A stretch of 21,763 nt of DNA from DAOQAU01 sp035354275 (GTDB lineage: Bacteria; Cyanobacteriota; Vampirovibrionia; Gastranaerophilales; Gastranaerophilaceae). The stretch lies in the NCBI GenBank assembly GCA_035354275.1, contig DAOQAU010000027.1, forward strand, positions 1-21,763, given 5' to 3'. Positions 14,118 to 21,079 of the stretch are shown piece after piece; positions within the stretch are counted from its first letter, which is position 1, and every line of letters starts with the position of its first letter. The notes under the pieces were generated by a model. The model saw nothing but the letters and a program-made list of their open reading frames with translations. It made no database searches and was not told the DNA's origin. A program made the translations under genes and the position numbers.

Positions 14118-14423
14118 ATGAATAAAAAAGTTTATTCTTTAGAAGAAATTAAAAATAAAATAAAAGAAAATGAGAAATTTTTGAAAGAAAAATATCACGT
14201 TCGAGGTTTTTTACTTTTCGGCTCATACGCAAAAGGTGAGCAAACTCAAGACAGCGATATTGATTTGCTTGTAGATTTTCAAAAAGTCATTGACATGTTT
14301 GAAATGATTGATTTGCAGGAATATTTACAAAATTTATTCGGTAAAAAAATTGATTTAGGAACAAAAAATGGGTTAAAAAGTTTTATCAAAAAAACCATTT
14401 TAAAAGAGGCAATAAACTTATGA
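14118..14423 (+). CDS. mntA: MntA-type nucleotidyltransferase antitoxin
   Basis: This 101-residue minimal nucleotidyltransferase has the pol-beta signature GSYAKGEQTQDSDIDLLVDF: G35-S36 and the acidic pair D47 and D49. In the type VII MntA/HepT systems, the antitoxin inactivates its toxin by adding AMP to a tyrosine of the HEPN protein. The stop overlaps the hepT start by 4 nt (ATGA), so the two are translationally coupled and made together. It has its own promoter and shared terminator, forming a self-contained two-gene unit between the SLH gene and the metallopeptidase-like gene. Confidence in the family is high; activity is by homology. Confidence 0.93.
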   Translation: MNKKVYSLEEIKNKIKENEKFLKEKYHVRGFLLFGSYAKGEQTQDSDIDLLVDFQKVIDMFEMIDLQEYLQNLFGKKIDLGTKNGLKSFIKKTILKEAINL

Positions 14424-14770
14424 AGCAAAGAAATCCGTTATTTTATCTAAAAGATATTCAAACATCCGTAAATAAAATACTTAAATATACAGAAAATATG
14501 TCTTTTGAAGTATTTAAAAAAGATGAAAAAACAATTGATGCGGTTGAGAGAAACTTTGAAATTATAGGCGAAGCAGTGAAAAATTTATCCGAAGAAATTA
14601 AAAGTAAATACCCCGATGTCCCTTTTAAACAAATTGCGGGAATGAGAGATAAATTAATTCACGATTATTTTGGAGTTGATTACGAAATAATTTATAAAAC
14701 AATAAAGGATAAGATACCCGAGTTTAAGTTTAAAATAGAAAAAATCATCAAATCCATAAATAAAAATTAG
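14420..14770 (+). CDS. hepT: HepT-type HEPN toxin ribonuclease
   Basis: This 116-residue HEPN-domain protein (DUF86/HepT) pairs with the upstream nucleotidyltransferase. The RX4HXY motif is intact at 76-83 (R76-DKLI-H81-D-Y83). It forms the RNase site, and Y83 is the expected AMPylation target. NFEIIGEAVKNL (45-56) is the conserved first HEPN helix. HepT dimers cleave RNA when unmodified and are silenced by MntA. The start is the ATG in the ATGA overlap with mntA. A strong terminator follows 16 nt after the stop. Intact motifs suggest a functional toxin; a role in phage defence or plasmid-like stabilisation is inference. Confidence 0.93.
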   Translation: MKQRNPLFYLKDIQTSVNKILKYTENMSFEVFKKDEKTIDAVERNFEIIGEAVKNLSEEIKSKYPDVPFKQIAGMRDKLIHDYFGVDYEIIYKTIKDKIPEFKFKIEKIIKSINKN

Positions 14771-14780
14771 AACTTTTGAA

Positions 14781-14818
14781 AAAAAAAGAGTCACCCATCT
14801 GGGTGACTCTTTTTTTTT
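14781..14818 (+). terminator. Terminator of the mntA-hepT unit
   Basis: Stem AGAGTCACCC/GGGTGACTCT with ATCT loop, seven or more A before it and eight T after it. Confidence 0.95.
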
Positions 14819-14829
14819 CAAATTTATAC

Positions 14830-14835
14830 TATAAT
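14830..14835 (+). promoter_or_regulatory. Possible -10 box of the metallopeptidase-like gene
   Basis: TATAAT 32 nt before the ATG at 14867, immediately after the hepT terminator. The T-rich terminator tail occupies the -35 region, so the -35 is poor. AAAAGGA follows as ribosome binding site. Confidence 0.5.
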
Positions 14836-14866
14836 TTGAAAATTCCCCCCAAAAGGATGATTCTCC

Positions 14867-15613
14867 ATGAAAGTACATGCCTGCCCCGACAAGTACAAAT
14901 ACCCTAAAAACTTACCGATGCAACAAAAATATCGGAAGTTTAGTAATTTTTCAAATATAAACTTTTCATCCAAAGATATTTTAGTCAAGTCAACTCCCGT
15001 GCAAAAAACACAAGATTTTTCATGGACAAATGACCCTGTAATCTTAAAATCACTTGATTATTTAAAAAACTTAAATTTTGATACGGAAAACATAAAATAC
15101 GTTCAAGCTCAAGGTGCAATTTTGCCCTTTAAAAGCGGAGCACAAGCCTTTGAATTCATAAACAAATCTAATACAAGAATAAAATTTGATACTCTTTCCA
15201 TGCCAAACACTCACGCCCAATATGATTTTGAAAATAACACCATTAAAATAAACGAAATCTATAAAAACACTCAAGCCACGGAAGAAATTCTTGCAATATC
15301 AGAAGCAATCCTTCATGAGACAGGACATGCCAAAGACGGTGACGGGCAAAATTCCGTTCAGGAAGAAATCAACTGTCTTGCCCTTAATTCAGTTGCCCAC
15401 AGAGATTTCGTAGCAAAATATTCAGACATTTTTCAAAACTCAAATGCCCCTATCATCAAAGACGGGGTAATAATTTATGAAAGTTTATTTTTCGATTTTG
15501 ATCCGCAAAAAAATAATTTAATAACCAGACTTAAAGAAAAATACGGCTTTTTGCCCGCAGGCGACTTTACACATCCGCCAAGCGAGCTTGCTTTTAGAGT
15601 TAAAAGAAACTAA
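14867..15613 (+). CDS. Putative HExxH zinc metallopeptidase
   Basis: I do not recognise a named family for this 248-residue protein, but it contains HETGH at 150-154 within a helix (ILAISEAILHETGHAKD). A glutamate pair follows at 166-167 in QEEINCLALNS, the arrangement of gluzincin-type metallopeptidases (third ligand about 12-13 residues after the second His). The region before it (115-135) forms a likely edge strand. There is no signal peptide; the N-terminus carries FSNINFSSKD (28-37), similar to the N-terminal segment of the cysteine-hydrolase-like protein at 7467-8138. The start has AAAAGGA upstream. It is a single gene with its own promoter, preceded by the hepT terminator. Substrate unknown; catalytic activity rests on the motif. 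Confidence 0.75.
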   Translation: MKVHACPDKYKYPKNLPMQQKYRKFSNFSNINFSSKDILVKSTPVQKTQDFSWTNDPVILKSLDYLKNLNFDTENIKYVQAQGAILPFKSGAQAFEFINKSNTRIKFDTLSMPNTHAQYDFENNTIKINEIYKNTQATEEILAISEAILHETGHAKDGDGQNSVQEEINCLALNSVAHRDFVAKYSDIFQNSNAPIIKDGVIIYESLFFDFDPQKNNLITRLKEKYGFLPAGDFTHPPSELAFRVKRN

Positions 15614-15722
15614 TATTTAAAAAACAATTTTGCTTTATAAAAATTTACAGTATTTTTTTGCAGTAACTAGCAATTTTTTTTTATTTCATGTTTTTATACC
15701 TCTAGATTTAATTCAACCTTCA

Positions 15723-15731
15723 TGTTATAAT
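15723..15731 (+). promoter_or_regulatory. Extended -10 promoter of the 53-aa gene
   Basis: TGTTATAAT gives an extended -10 box. Predicted start is near 15738 with a leader of about 84 nt that holds a small hairpin ACGCA-TTTTC-TGCGT (15758-15772) followed by T-rich sequence, and then AAGGAG before the ATG. The 15614-15722 stretch before the promoter is plain AT-rich sequence without visible features. Confidence 0.6.
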
Positions 15732-15821
15732 AGCTGTGTTCCCAAGTTCATGTTTCAACGCATTTTCTGCGTATTTTATATAGATAATTACAAATAGGTT
15801 AAGATAGTAAGGAGAAAATCT

Positions 15822-15983
15822 ATGCAAACCGTAGCGACTAATGATGTAAAAATCAAAAAATCCAAGTCAAGATTCAATGATGAATTCGAGAGTTACCTGA
15901 AAAAACAATGTTTAAAAACAACATTTAACGGACTGGAAATCGAAACATTTTCCTGGTACAAAAAGGTTCTCGGTTTATTGTAA
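15822..15983 (+). CDS. Hypothetical small protein, 53 aa
   Basis: This unrecognised small gene encodes 53 residues, beginning MQTVATNDVK and ending SWYKKVLGLL. It is basic in the first third (KIKKSKSR) and has one cysteine (C30), no signal peptide and no membrane helix. Support for it being real: AAGGAG 7 nt before the ATG, an extended -10 promoter with a normal leader, and a perfect terminator 36 nt after the stop, so it is a complete transcription unit. The C-terminal FSWYKKVLGLL is amphipathic and could contact a membrane or partner. A small regulator or peptide factor is possible; no function is claimed. Confidence 0.75.
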   Translation: MQTVATNDVKIKKSKSRFNDEFESYLKKQCLKTTFNGLEIETFSWYKKVLGLL

Positions 15984-16008
15984 TTAAGATCGCCGGATTG
16001 ATAAACTT

Positions 16009-16047
16009 AAAAAAAGAACGCCCGACAGAAAAACTGTCGGGCGTTTT
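16009..16047. terminator. Bidirectional terminator between the 53-aa gene and the NAGPA-type gene
   Basis: A 12-bp stem AACGCCCGACAG/CTGTCGGGCGTT with an A5 loop. On the plus strand it is followed by TTTT. On the minus strand the seven A at 16009-16015 become a T-run, so it is the stronger terminator for minus-strand transcripts passing through the three-hairpin element. Confidence 0.9.
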
Positions 16048-16053
16048 GAATTA

Positions 16054-16204
16054 GAGAATGCGGAAAAATTGAAAATTTTTCTCGCACCTCCATAGTCCAG
16101 TAAAAGCCAAGCTATCCTTTAACCAAGTATAGCTTGGCTTTTACCTTCTTAAGGTCGGACACGGAAAATTCTCGAAATTGTAGATTTCGGAATTTTCCGT
16201 GTCC
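16054..16204 (-). other. Three-hairpin structured element, copy B
   Basis: Read on the minus strand: hairpin 1 (16204-16157) has a 15-bp outer stem GGACACGGAAAATTC/GAATTTTCCGTGTCC, an inner stem CGAAA/TTTCG and one unpaired A at 16172 on the 3' side. Linker GACCTTAAGAAGG follows. Hairpin 2 (16143-16101) has a 15-bp stem and a 13-nt loop. Linker CTGGACTATGGAGG follows. Hairpin 3 (about 16086-16059, possibly extended by GAG/CTC) has one unpaired A at 16082 on its 5' side, a stem GAAAAATT/AATTTTTC and a TTC loop. Order, lengths, linkers and bulge positions match copy A at 5240-5390, while the stem sequences do not. It begins 7 nt after the NAGPA-type gene's stop and is followed by a strong minus-strand terminator, so it could be its 3' UTR or a separate RNA. 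Confidence 0.7.
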
Positions 16205-16210
16205 TCTTAA

Positions 16211-17512
16211 TTAGTCTTTGTATCCAATCTCACTGTTGGTTTTGTTTAAAGTAAGTGCATTTGAAAGGGCAATTCCGCCTTTTACCTGCGGCTGGTTAAC
16301 AACCTGTCCGTTGACATAAAGAACAGTTGAACCTCCGCCGTCAAGGTTCATTGCGTTTATGCAACCGATTGATTTCATAAAATTTGCAAGCTCCATTAAA
16401 GTCATTCCCACAGAGCTGCTTTCTCTTCCGTCAACTGTAACGAGAATCAAGTTATTGTCTGCGGTATAGCCTATTGCGCTTCTTGGGTTTCTGCCACCGA
16501 TTGAAGCAAGCTTTTGTTCTGTCATATCCACAAAAACTTCACCGTGCTTAACAAGATAAGGTCCGCCGCTTATTATGTGATTAACTCCCTGCCACTCGGG
16601 AAGTGTTGCGACATCAAAGCGAATGTTTTTTGCCCCAAGTAAATCTTTTAACCTTGCTTCCGGAGCCACTATTACAAAACCGTCTTCGGGTATTGCAAGT
16701 GCAGAAGTTGAAACTTCTATAACTTTGTTATCTTTAACAGCGATTTGTTTTCCGTATTTAGGCGAAGGCGGCGCAAATTTACCCCATTCTCTTGTATAGA
16801 CAATAACGTAAGTCGAAAGCATTCTTGGCTGGTTTATATTATCGACTTTTACACTGTGTAAGCCTGATTTTAAAGTCGCGTCAAGCTGAACTCGAGCCAT
16901 ATCGTATTTATTGTCAAAAATACCCATTGCTACTCTGTTATAGATAGGCCCTGTGTACATTTTCTTGTTAATCATTAAAGTCCCGAGGGGAACGCCTGTT
17001 GCAGGCTTAAAGAATGTACCGTTGATTGCGACTATTGAATTGTTTTTCTTTGCTATGCTGCTTATTGATGCTTTATTTGCTAATGTTTCTGATGCTATGG
17101 CTGGGGTTAATTGAAGGTCGGGGTTAATCTCTGAATTTACTTCTATTACGTTTATCCTTACAGGTTGTCCTTGGTAATATTTGGTTATCCTTATGTGTTT
17201 TACTCCCTTATCTACTTCTGTTATGATTCCTGTCTTATACTTTCGCTTTATTTCCTCATCAAATGCCTTTGTCTTTTGCTCTATGCTAAGCTGTTTTGCT
17301 ACATTTGCCTCTAGCGTTACCGTGTTAAAAATCGGAGATATCGCGGTATTGTTTGCAAGCTTAATCTGCTCTTGTGCGATAAGCGGCGGCCCCTCAAAAA
17401 CATGCTGAGCGACCAAAACCCCTAAAACAACACAAAAGTTAACCGTGTGAACGATTAATCTTGTTAATTTTTTTGGAGTTAAAACCAAGGTATCCATTTT
17501 TCTCACCAACAT
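16211..17512 (-). CDS. Phosphodiester glycosidase (NAGPA/DUF2233) family protein
   Basis: This 433-residue protein belongs to the NAGPA/DUF2233 family, named after the human enzyme that uncovers mannose 6-phosphate by removing N-acetylglucosamine; bacterial members act on periplasmic or surface glycans. Residues 19-36 form one membrane helix (signal anchor), so the catalytic part is outside the cytoplasm. Family motifs: VAINGTFFKP (161-170), IGGRNPRSAIGY (338-349), VTVDGRESSSVGMTL (358-372) and NLDGGGSTVLYVNGQVVN (389-406). An internal ATG at 17497, preceded by GGTGAG, is an equally good start. It has a strong promoter and a leader of about 150 nt with several possible stems. A 9-bp inverted repeat (AAGGTATCC/GGATACCTT) spans the start codon region, so translation may be regulated. 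Confidence 0.88.
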   Translation of the reverse strand: MLVRKMDTLVLTPKKLTRLIVHTVNFCVVLGVLVAQHVFEGPPLIAQEQIKLANNTAISPIFNTVTLEANVAKQLSIEQKTKAFDEEIKRKYKTGIITEVDKGVKHIRITKYYQGQPVRINVIEVNSEINPDLQLTPAIASETLANKASISSIAKKNNSIVAINGTFFKPATGVPLGTLMINKKMYTGPIYNRVAMGIFDNKYDMARVQLDATLKSGLHSVKVDNINQPRMLSTYVIVYTREWGKFAPPSPKYGKQIAVKDNKVIEVSTSALAIPEDGFVIVAPEARLKDLLGAKNIRFDVATLPEWQGVNHIISGGPYLVKHGEVFVDMTEQKLASIGGRNPRSAIGYTADNNLILVTVDGRESSSVGMTLMELANFMKSIGCINAMNLDGGGSTVLYVNGQVVNQPQVKGGIALSNALTLNKTNSEIGYKD

Positions 17513-17661
17513 TAAGTACTCGGATACCTTTTTTATTTGAGAGTGGAGGGTAAATGAGGTTCTAGACCTTTTGTGCTTTTTTGATTTGGGGCTTCAAGCC
17601 TCATTACTTTGTGGGGGAATAACACTCTGAAAAAACCTTTTTCATCTTTTTCAGGCTTTCT
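17487..17661 (-). promoter_or_regulatory. Structured 5' leader of the NAGPA-type gene
   Basis: From the predicted start near 17661 the minus-strand RNA can form: a stem CTGAAAAA/TTTTTCAG (17654-17647 with 17634-17627); AGAGTG/CACTCT (17628-17623 with 17545-17540), enclosing most of the leader and competing with the first stem by 2 nt; AATGAGG/CCTCATT (17605-17599 with 17559-17553); and AAGGTATCC/GGATACCTT (17530-17522 with 17495-17487), which covers the internal ATG at 17497. Competing stems suggest a switching leader. It does not match a riboswitch consensus I can recall. Confidence 0.5.
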
Positions 17662-17667
17662 ACTACT

Positions 17668-17696
17668 ATTGTAACATAAATTCACAATTATCTCAA
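17668..17696 (-). promoter_or_regulatory. Promoter of the NAGPA-type gene
   Basis: On the minus strand TTGAGA (17696-17691), 17-nt spacer, then TACAAT (17673-17668) with an upstream TGT (extended -10). This is the best-matching promoter in the window. Confidence 0.75.
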
Positions 17697-17760
17697 GTGG
17701 CTGCAAGCCTTTTACAATAAGAATTTTACAAAACTAAATAGTGTAAAAGCTACATTATTA

Positions 17761-17914
17761 GTGAGTAAATAGTAAATAGTAAATGGTAAATAGAAGTGAA
17801 TAAGAGGATAAGAGGAGAAGACGCGTAGAAGCGTAGCAGAATAATCCACGCATCTACAAATCTTATCTTCTTATAAACTTTTCAACTATTCGACTATTCG
17901 ACTTTTCAACTATT
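17761..17914. repeat. Large palindromic repeat with heptamer and octamer arms
   Basis: The left arm has six 7-nt units (GTGAGTA, AATAGTA, AATAGTA, AATGGTA, AATAGAA, GTGAATA; 17761-17802). The centre has AAGAGGAGAAG, GCGTAGAAGCGTAG, CCACGCATCTAC and ATCTTATCTTCTTATAAA. The right arm has four 8-nt units (CAACTATT, CGACTATT, CGACTTTT, CAACTATT; 17883-17914). Block order matches 11545-11759. The last octamer contains the purA TAG stop. The stretch 17700-17760 before it holds one loose inverted repeat, CTTTTACA/TGTAAAAG (17709-17716 with 17742-17749). Confidence 0.85.
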
Positions 17915-19193
17915 CATCCAACAAAATCGTCTGTTCACGCTTTGGACCGACACTTACTATTGATATTGGAATTTCAAAAAGTTCTTCCAGTCTTTTTAAG
18001 TAATTTTGGGCGTTGAGCGGCAATTCTTCCCATTTTCTGCAGTTTGATATGTGTTTTTTCCAGCCTTTGTGCGTTTCGTAAATCGGCTCAAGATATTTGT
18101 GAACAAAAACGTTTGTAGGATAATTTTTATAAATTCTACCGTCTCTTTTGTCTTTATAAGCTGTACAAATTTTAATTTCGTCAAAATCGTCAAACACATC
18201 AAGTTTTGTAATCGCCATTGAAGTCAAACCGCTTACCAGAACGGCATATTTGGCGATTAAAACGTCAAACCAGCCGCAACGGCGCGGACGTCCCGTTGTT
18301 GTGCCGAATTCCCGCCCGATATCTCTTATTTTGCCGCCCACTTCATCTTCAAGTTCAGTTATAAAAGGACCTTCGCCGACTCTTGTAAGGTAAGCCTTTG
18401 ATACCCCTATGATTTCTTTTATTGAAGTCGGCCCTAAGCCGCTTCCTGTACAAGCACCGCCTGCTATCGGGTTTGAGCTTGTGACAAAAGGGTAAGTACC
18501 GTAATCTATATCAAGCATTACGCCCTGCGCACCTTCAAAAAGAATTGTCTTATTTACTCTTTTTACTTCATTCAATGTGTTTTGCCAGTCAAAATCAACG
18601 TAAGATTCAAATATTTTGGCATATTTTGCGCAAAGCTGCGTTATTTCTTGTTTTGTATAGGTTTTAAGCCCGAAGGTCTTAAGCATTTTGTTTTTAATCG
18701 GAAGAATCACGTCAAGTTTTTCACTCAGAGCCTCGAATGAGTATAAATCTTCTATTTTAAGCCCCCAACGTGCCACTTTGTCTGTGTAAGTCGGACCTAT
18801 TCCTTTTTTTGTTGTCCCAATTTTGCCTTTTTTGGCTTTGTCTTCGGAATATCCGTCCATTTCAATGTGATAGGGCATAGTAATTGAAGCAAGAGGGCTT
18901 ACCTTCAAGCCTTTAGGGCTTATGTTTTGCTTGATTAAATCTTTGACTTCCTGCTCAAAAGTTTCAGGGTGAATTACTGTTCCTGCACCGATAAAACAGG
19001 TTTTGCCTTCGTATAAAATTCCTGAGGGTATAAGGTGAAATTTGTAGGTTTTATCCTCCACAACGACGGTGTGCCCTGCATTGCAGCCGCCTTGGTATCT
19101 TATGATTAAATCGGCTTTTGTCGCCAATAAATCTGTTATTTTAGCTTTTCCTTCGTCGCCCCACTGGGCTCCGACCACTACCGTGTTTTTCAT
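17910..19193 (-). CDS. purA: Adenylosuccinate synthetase
   Basis: PurA makes adenylosuccinate from IMP, aspartate and GTP, the first step towards AMP. The 427 residues match family length. Visible motifs: QWGDEGKAK (10-18) with catalytic D13, H41 in NAGHT, KKGIGPTYTDK, FEGAQGVMLDIDYGTYPFVTSSN, and TTGRPRRCGWFD. Residue 17 is Ala where the P-loop is normally GDEGKGK. The start ATG is the end of the last of three 11-bp repeats, with AGGGG 3 nt upstream; etfA ends within the first repeat. The stop TAG lies in the octamer arm of a large palindromic repeat. It is placed last in the nfnA-like/etfBA operon although it has no obvious biochemical link to it. Confidence 0.97.
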   Translation of the reverse strand: MKNTVVVGAQWGDEGKAKITDLLATKADLIIRYQGGCNAGHTVVVEDKTYKFHLIPSGILYEGKTCFIGAGTVIHPETFEQEVKDLIKQNISPKGLKVSPLASITMPYHIEMDGYSEDKAKKGKIGTTKKGIGPTYTDKVARWGLKIEDLYSFEALSEKLDVILPIKNKMLKTFGLKTYTKQEITQLCAKYAKIFESYVDFDWQNTLNEVKRVNKTILFEGAQGVMLDIDYGTYPFVTSSNPIAGGACTGSGLGPTSIKEIIGVSKAYLTRVGEGPFITELEDEVGGKIRDIGREFGTTTGRPRRCGWFDVLIAKYAVLVSGLTSMAITKLDVFDDFDEIKICTAYKDKRDGRIYKNYPTNVFVHKYLEPIYETHKGWKKHISNCRKWEELPLNAQNYLKRLEELFEIPISIVSVGPKREQTILLDE

Positions 19194-19223
19194 TTACCCC
19201 TCATTTACCCCTCATTTACCCCT
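19191..19223 (-). repeat. Three exact 11-bp tandem repeats joining etfA and purA
   Basis: AGGGGTAAATG (minus strand) occurs three times without spacers. The first copy holds the etfA TAA stop and the third ends in the purA ATG. Each copy contains an AGGGG ribosome-binding-like core, a stop and an ATG. The same 11-mer occurs at 11545-11555 (+). Confidence 0.9.
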
Positions 19224-20226
19224 TCAGCATTTTAATCAATTCGGGAACAACTTCATAAACATCGCCCACAATTCCTATATCGGCAACGCCGAAAATAGGG
19301 GCTTTAGGGTCTTTGTTTATTGCGATGATTTTTTCAGAACCGCTCATTCCGACTGTATGCTGAATTGCACCTGAAATGGCACATGCTATATAAAGCTTCG
19401 GCATAACGGTTTTGCCCGTCTGCCCGACTTGAATGGCATGATCTGCCCAGCCAGCATCCACGCAGGGACGGCTTGCGCCGACTGCTGCTCCCAAAACTTG
19501 GGCGAGTTCTTCAAGAAGCTTAAACCCGTCAGGCGATTTGAGTCCTTTTCCGCCTGCCACAATAATTTCAGCCTCATCAATTCTAGGGCCTGATGCTGCC
19601 TGAAAGTTTTTTATAAATTCTACAATCTCGACTTTTTTGTCTATTCCATCGATATTTGAAGGGAAATCTATAAATTGAGTATCCTTAACTCTGGGTTCTG
19701 ATGCTTTTTTCAAGACTTTCGGTCTTACAGATGCCATTTGAGGAAGGTTTTTGCACAAAATTGTTGCCATTAAATTTCCGCCAAATGTCGGTCTGGTGGC
19801 TGCAAGCTGACCTTTTTCATTAATATCCAGTCCTGTACAATCTGCAGTCAATCCCGTATTAAGAGTTGACGAGATTCTTGGAGCAATATCTCTTCCCTGA
19901 GTGGTTGCACCGATTAAAAAGATTGACGGTTTAACCTGCCTGACCAAATCTATTGCAATTTTTGAATAAAGCTCGGTCGAATAATCTCTCAATCTGTCGT
20001 CTTGAATTATATAAACCTTATCAAAGCCGTTATTTCTAAGTTCGTTTTTAATGTATTCAATATTTCCGGTTTTTGTGATAAGTACCGCTGAAATCTCTTC
20101 TCCGCCCAGTTTTTGTGCCAAATCGTAAGCTGTATTTGCAAGTTCCAGCACAACCGGAGCTAGAGTTCCCTCCCTTGTAATTTCTGCGTAAATTAATATT
20201 CCTTTGTTTTCTTTTTCGTTTTCCAT
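19216..20226 (-). CDS. etfA: Electron transfer flavoprotein alpha subunit
   Basis: EtfA forms a heterodimer with EtfB and carries the FAD that passes electrons between acyl-CoA dehydrogenase-type partners and other carriers. The 336 residues show an N-terminal adenine-nucleotide-like domain (about 8-190) and a C-terminal FAD domain with GGKGLKSPDGF, AAVGASRPCVDAGW, QVGQTGKTVMPKLYIACAISG and QHTVGM. ISGAIQHTVGM contacts FAD. GAGG precedes the ATG. It lies 35 nt downstream of etfB. No dehydrogenase partner is in the window; the NfnA-like subunit nearby suggests possible electron bifurcation, which is inference. Confidence 0.95.
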   Translation of the reverse strand: MENEKENKGILIYAEITREGTLAPVVLELANTAYDLAQKLGGEEISAVLITKTGNIEYIKNELRNNGFDKVYIIQDDRLRDYSTELYSKIAIDLVRQVKPSIFLIGATTQGRDIAPRISSTLNTGLTADCTGLDINEKGQLAATRPTFGGNLMATILCKNLPQMASVRPKVLKKASEPRVKDTQFIDFPSNIDGIDKKVEIVEFIKNFQAASGPRIDEAEIIVAGGKGLKSPDGFKLLEELAQVLGAAVGASRPCVDAGWADHAIQVGQTGKTVMPKLYIACAISGAIQHTVGMSGSEKIIAINKDPKAPIFGVADIGIVGDVYEVVPELIKMLKG

Positions 20227-20261
20227 TTTTTCCTCATTCTACATTTTTGTGGCAAGTGTCA

Positions 20262-21056
20262 TTATTTTACTATTTCAAACTCTTTTAATTTTTCTTTAAT
20301 AATTTCCGCTCCTTTTTGAGGGGTTTCAGGCGTAATAACATCTCCGCCCTGCTTTTGTTCCGGCCTGAAAGCTCTGCTTACATAAGTAGGAGAGCCTTTA
20401 ATGCCGACCTGCTCTGGCTGAAGCTTAATGTCTTCTGCGTTATACATATTAATTTGGGCATTCTGCGCTTTAACAAAGCCGTTTATCAAAGGTCTTCTGG
20501 GCTCATAATCGCATTTGAGCATACACAAAACCGCAGGAAGTGTGGTTCTTATTATTTCAATTCCGTCTTCGACTTCTCTTTTTACGGTTAAAAACCCGTC
20601 TTTATAGTCAACAATTTCTTTAACGTAAGTTACCTGAGGGAAATTTAACTGCTGAGCTATGCTCGGCCCTGTCTGAGCCGTATCGCCGTCTGTTGCGAAT
20701 TGCCCACAGATAATCAAATCAACATCTTTGACTTTTTCTTTTATGGCAGTGGCAAGAGTTCTGCTTGTTGCAACGGTATCCGCACCGGCAAACTTCTTAT
20801 CCGAAACTAAAAATCCTTCGTCAACTCCCATTGAAATTGCTCTTTTAAGAATATCCTGCGCCTGCGGAGGCCCCATTGAAAGTACGGTGATGTGGACATC
20901 TTTGAAATTTTCTTTTAACCTCACCGCTGTTTCGATTGCGTACATGTCAAAAGGGTTAATTACGCTTTCTACGCCTTCCCTTTGAATTGTGTTGTTTTCC
21001 GTCCATTTTATATCGGCTGTGTCAGGTACCTGTTTAATACATAATGCTACTTTCAT
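20262..21056 (-). CDS. etfB: Electron transfer flavoprotein beta subunit
   Basis: EtfB is the partner of EtfA; it binds AMP in simple ETFs and a second FAD in electron-bifurcating ones. The 264 residues begin with MKVALCIKQVPDTADIKW and include INPFDMYAIETAVRLKE (34-50), GADTVATSRTLATAIKEK, and GDTAQTGPSIAQQL, the nucleotide-binding loop. Length and motifs fit group 2/bifurcating-type EtfB as well as ordinary ones; the motifs alone do not decide. GAAGGAAAG lies before the ATG. It follows the 58-aa Cys protein by 23 nt. Confidence 0.95.
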   Translation of the reverse strand: MKVALCIKQVPDTADIKWTENNTIQREGVESVINPFDMYAIETAVRLKENFKDVHITVLSMGPPQAQDILKRAISMGVDEGFLVSDKKFAGADTVATSRTLATAIKEKVKDVDLIICGQFATDGDTAQTGPSIAQQLNFPQVTYVKEIVDYKDGFLTVKREVEDGIEIIRTTLPAVLCMLKCDYEPRRPLINGFVKAQNAQINMYNAEDIKLQPEQVGIKGSPTYVSRAFRPEQKQGGDVITPETPQKGAEIIKEKLKEFEIVK

Positions 21057-21079
21057 AAATACAACTTTCCTTCTCTATC

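Noticed and set aside
17513..17661. Known riboswitch (c-di-GMP, c-di-AMP, TPP, SAM) in the NAGPA leader
   Set aside because: The conserved core sequences of these classes are not visible; kept only as an unassigned structured leader.
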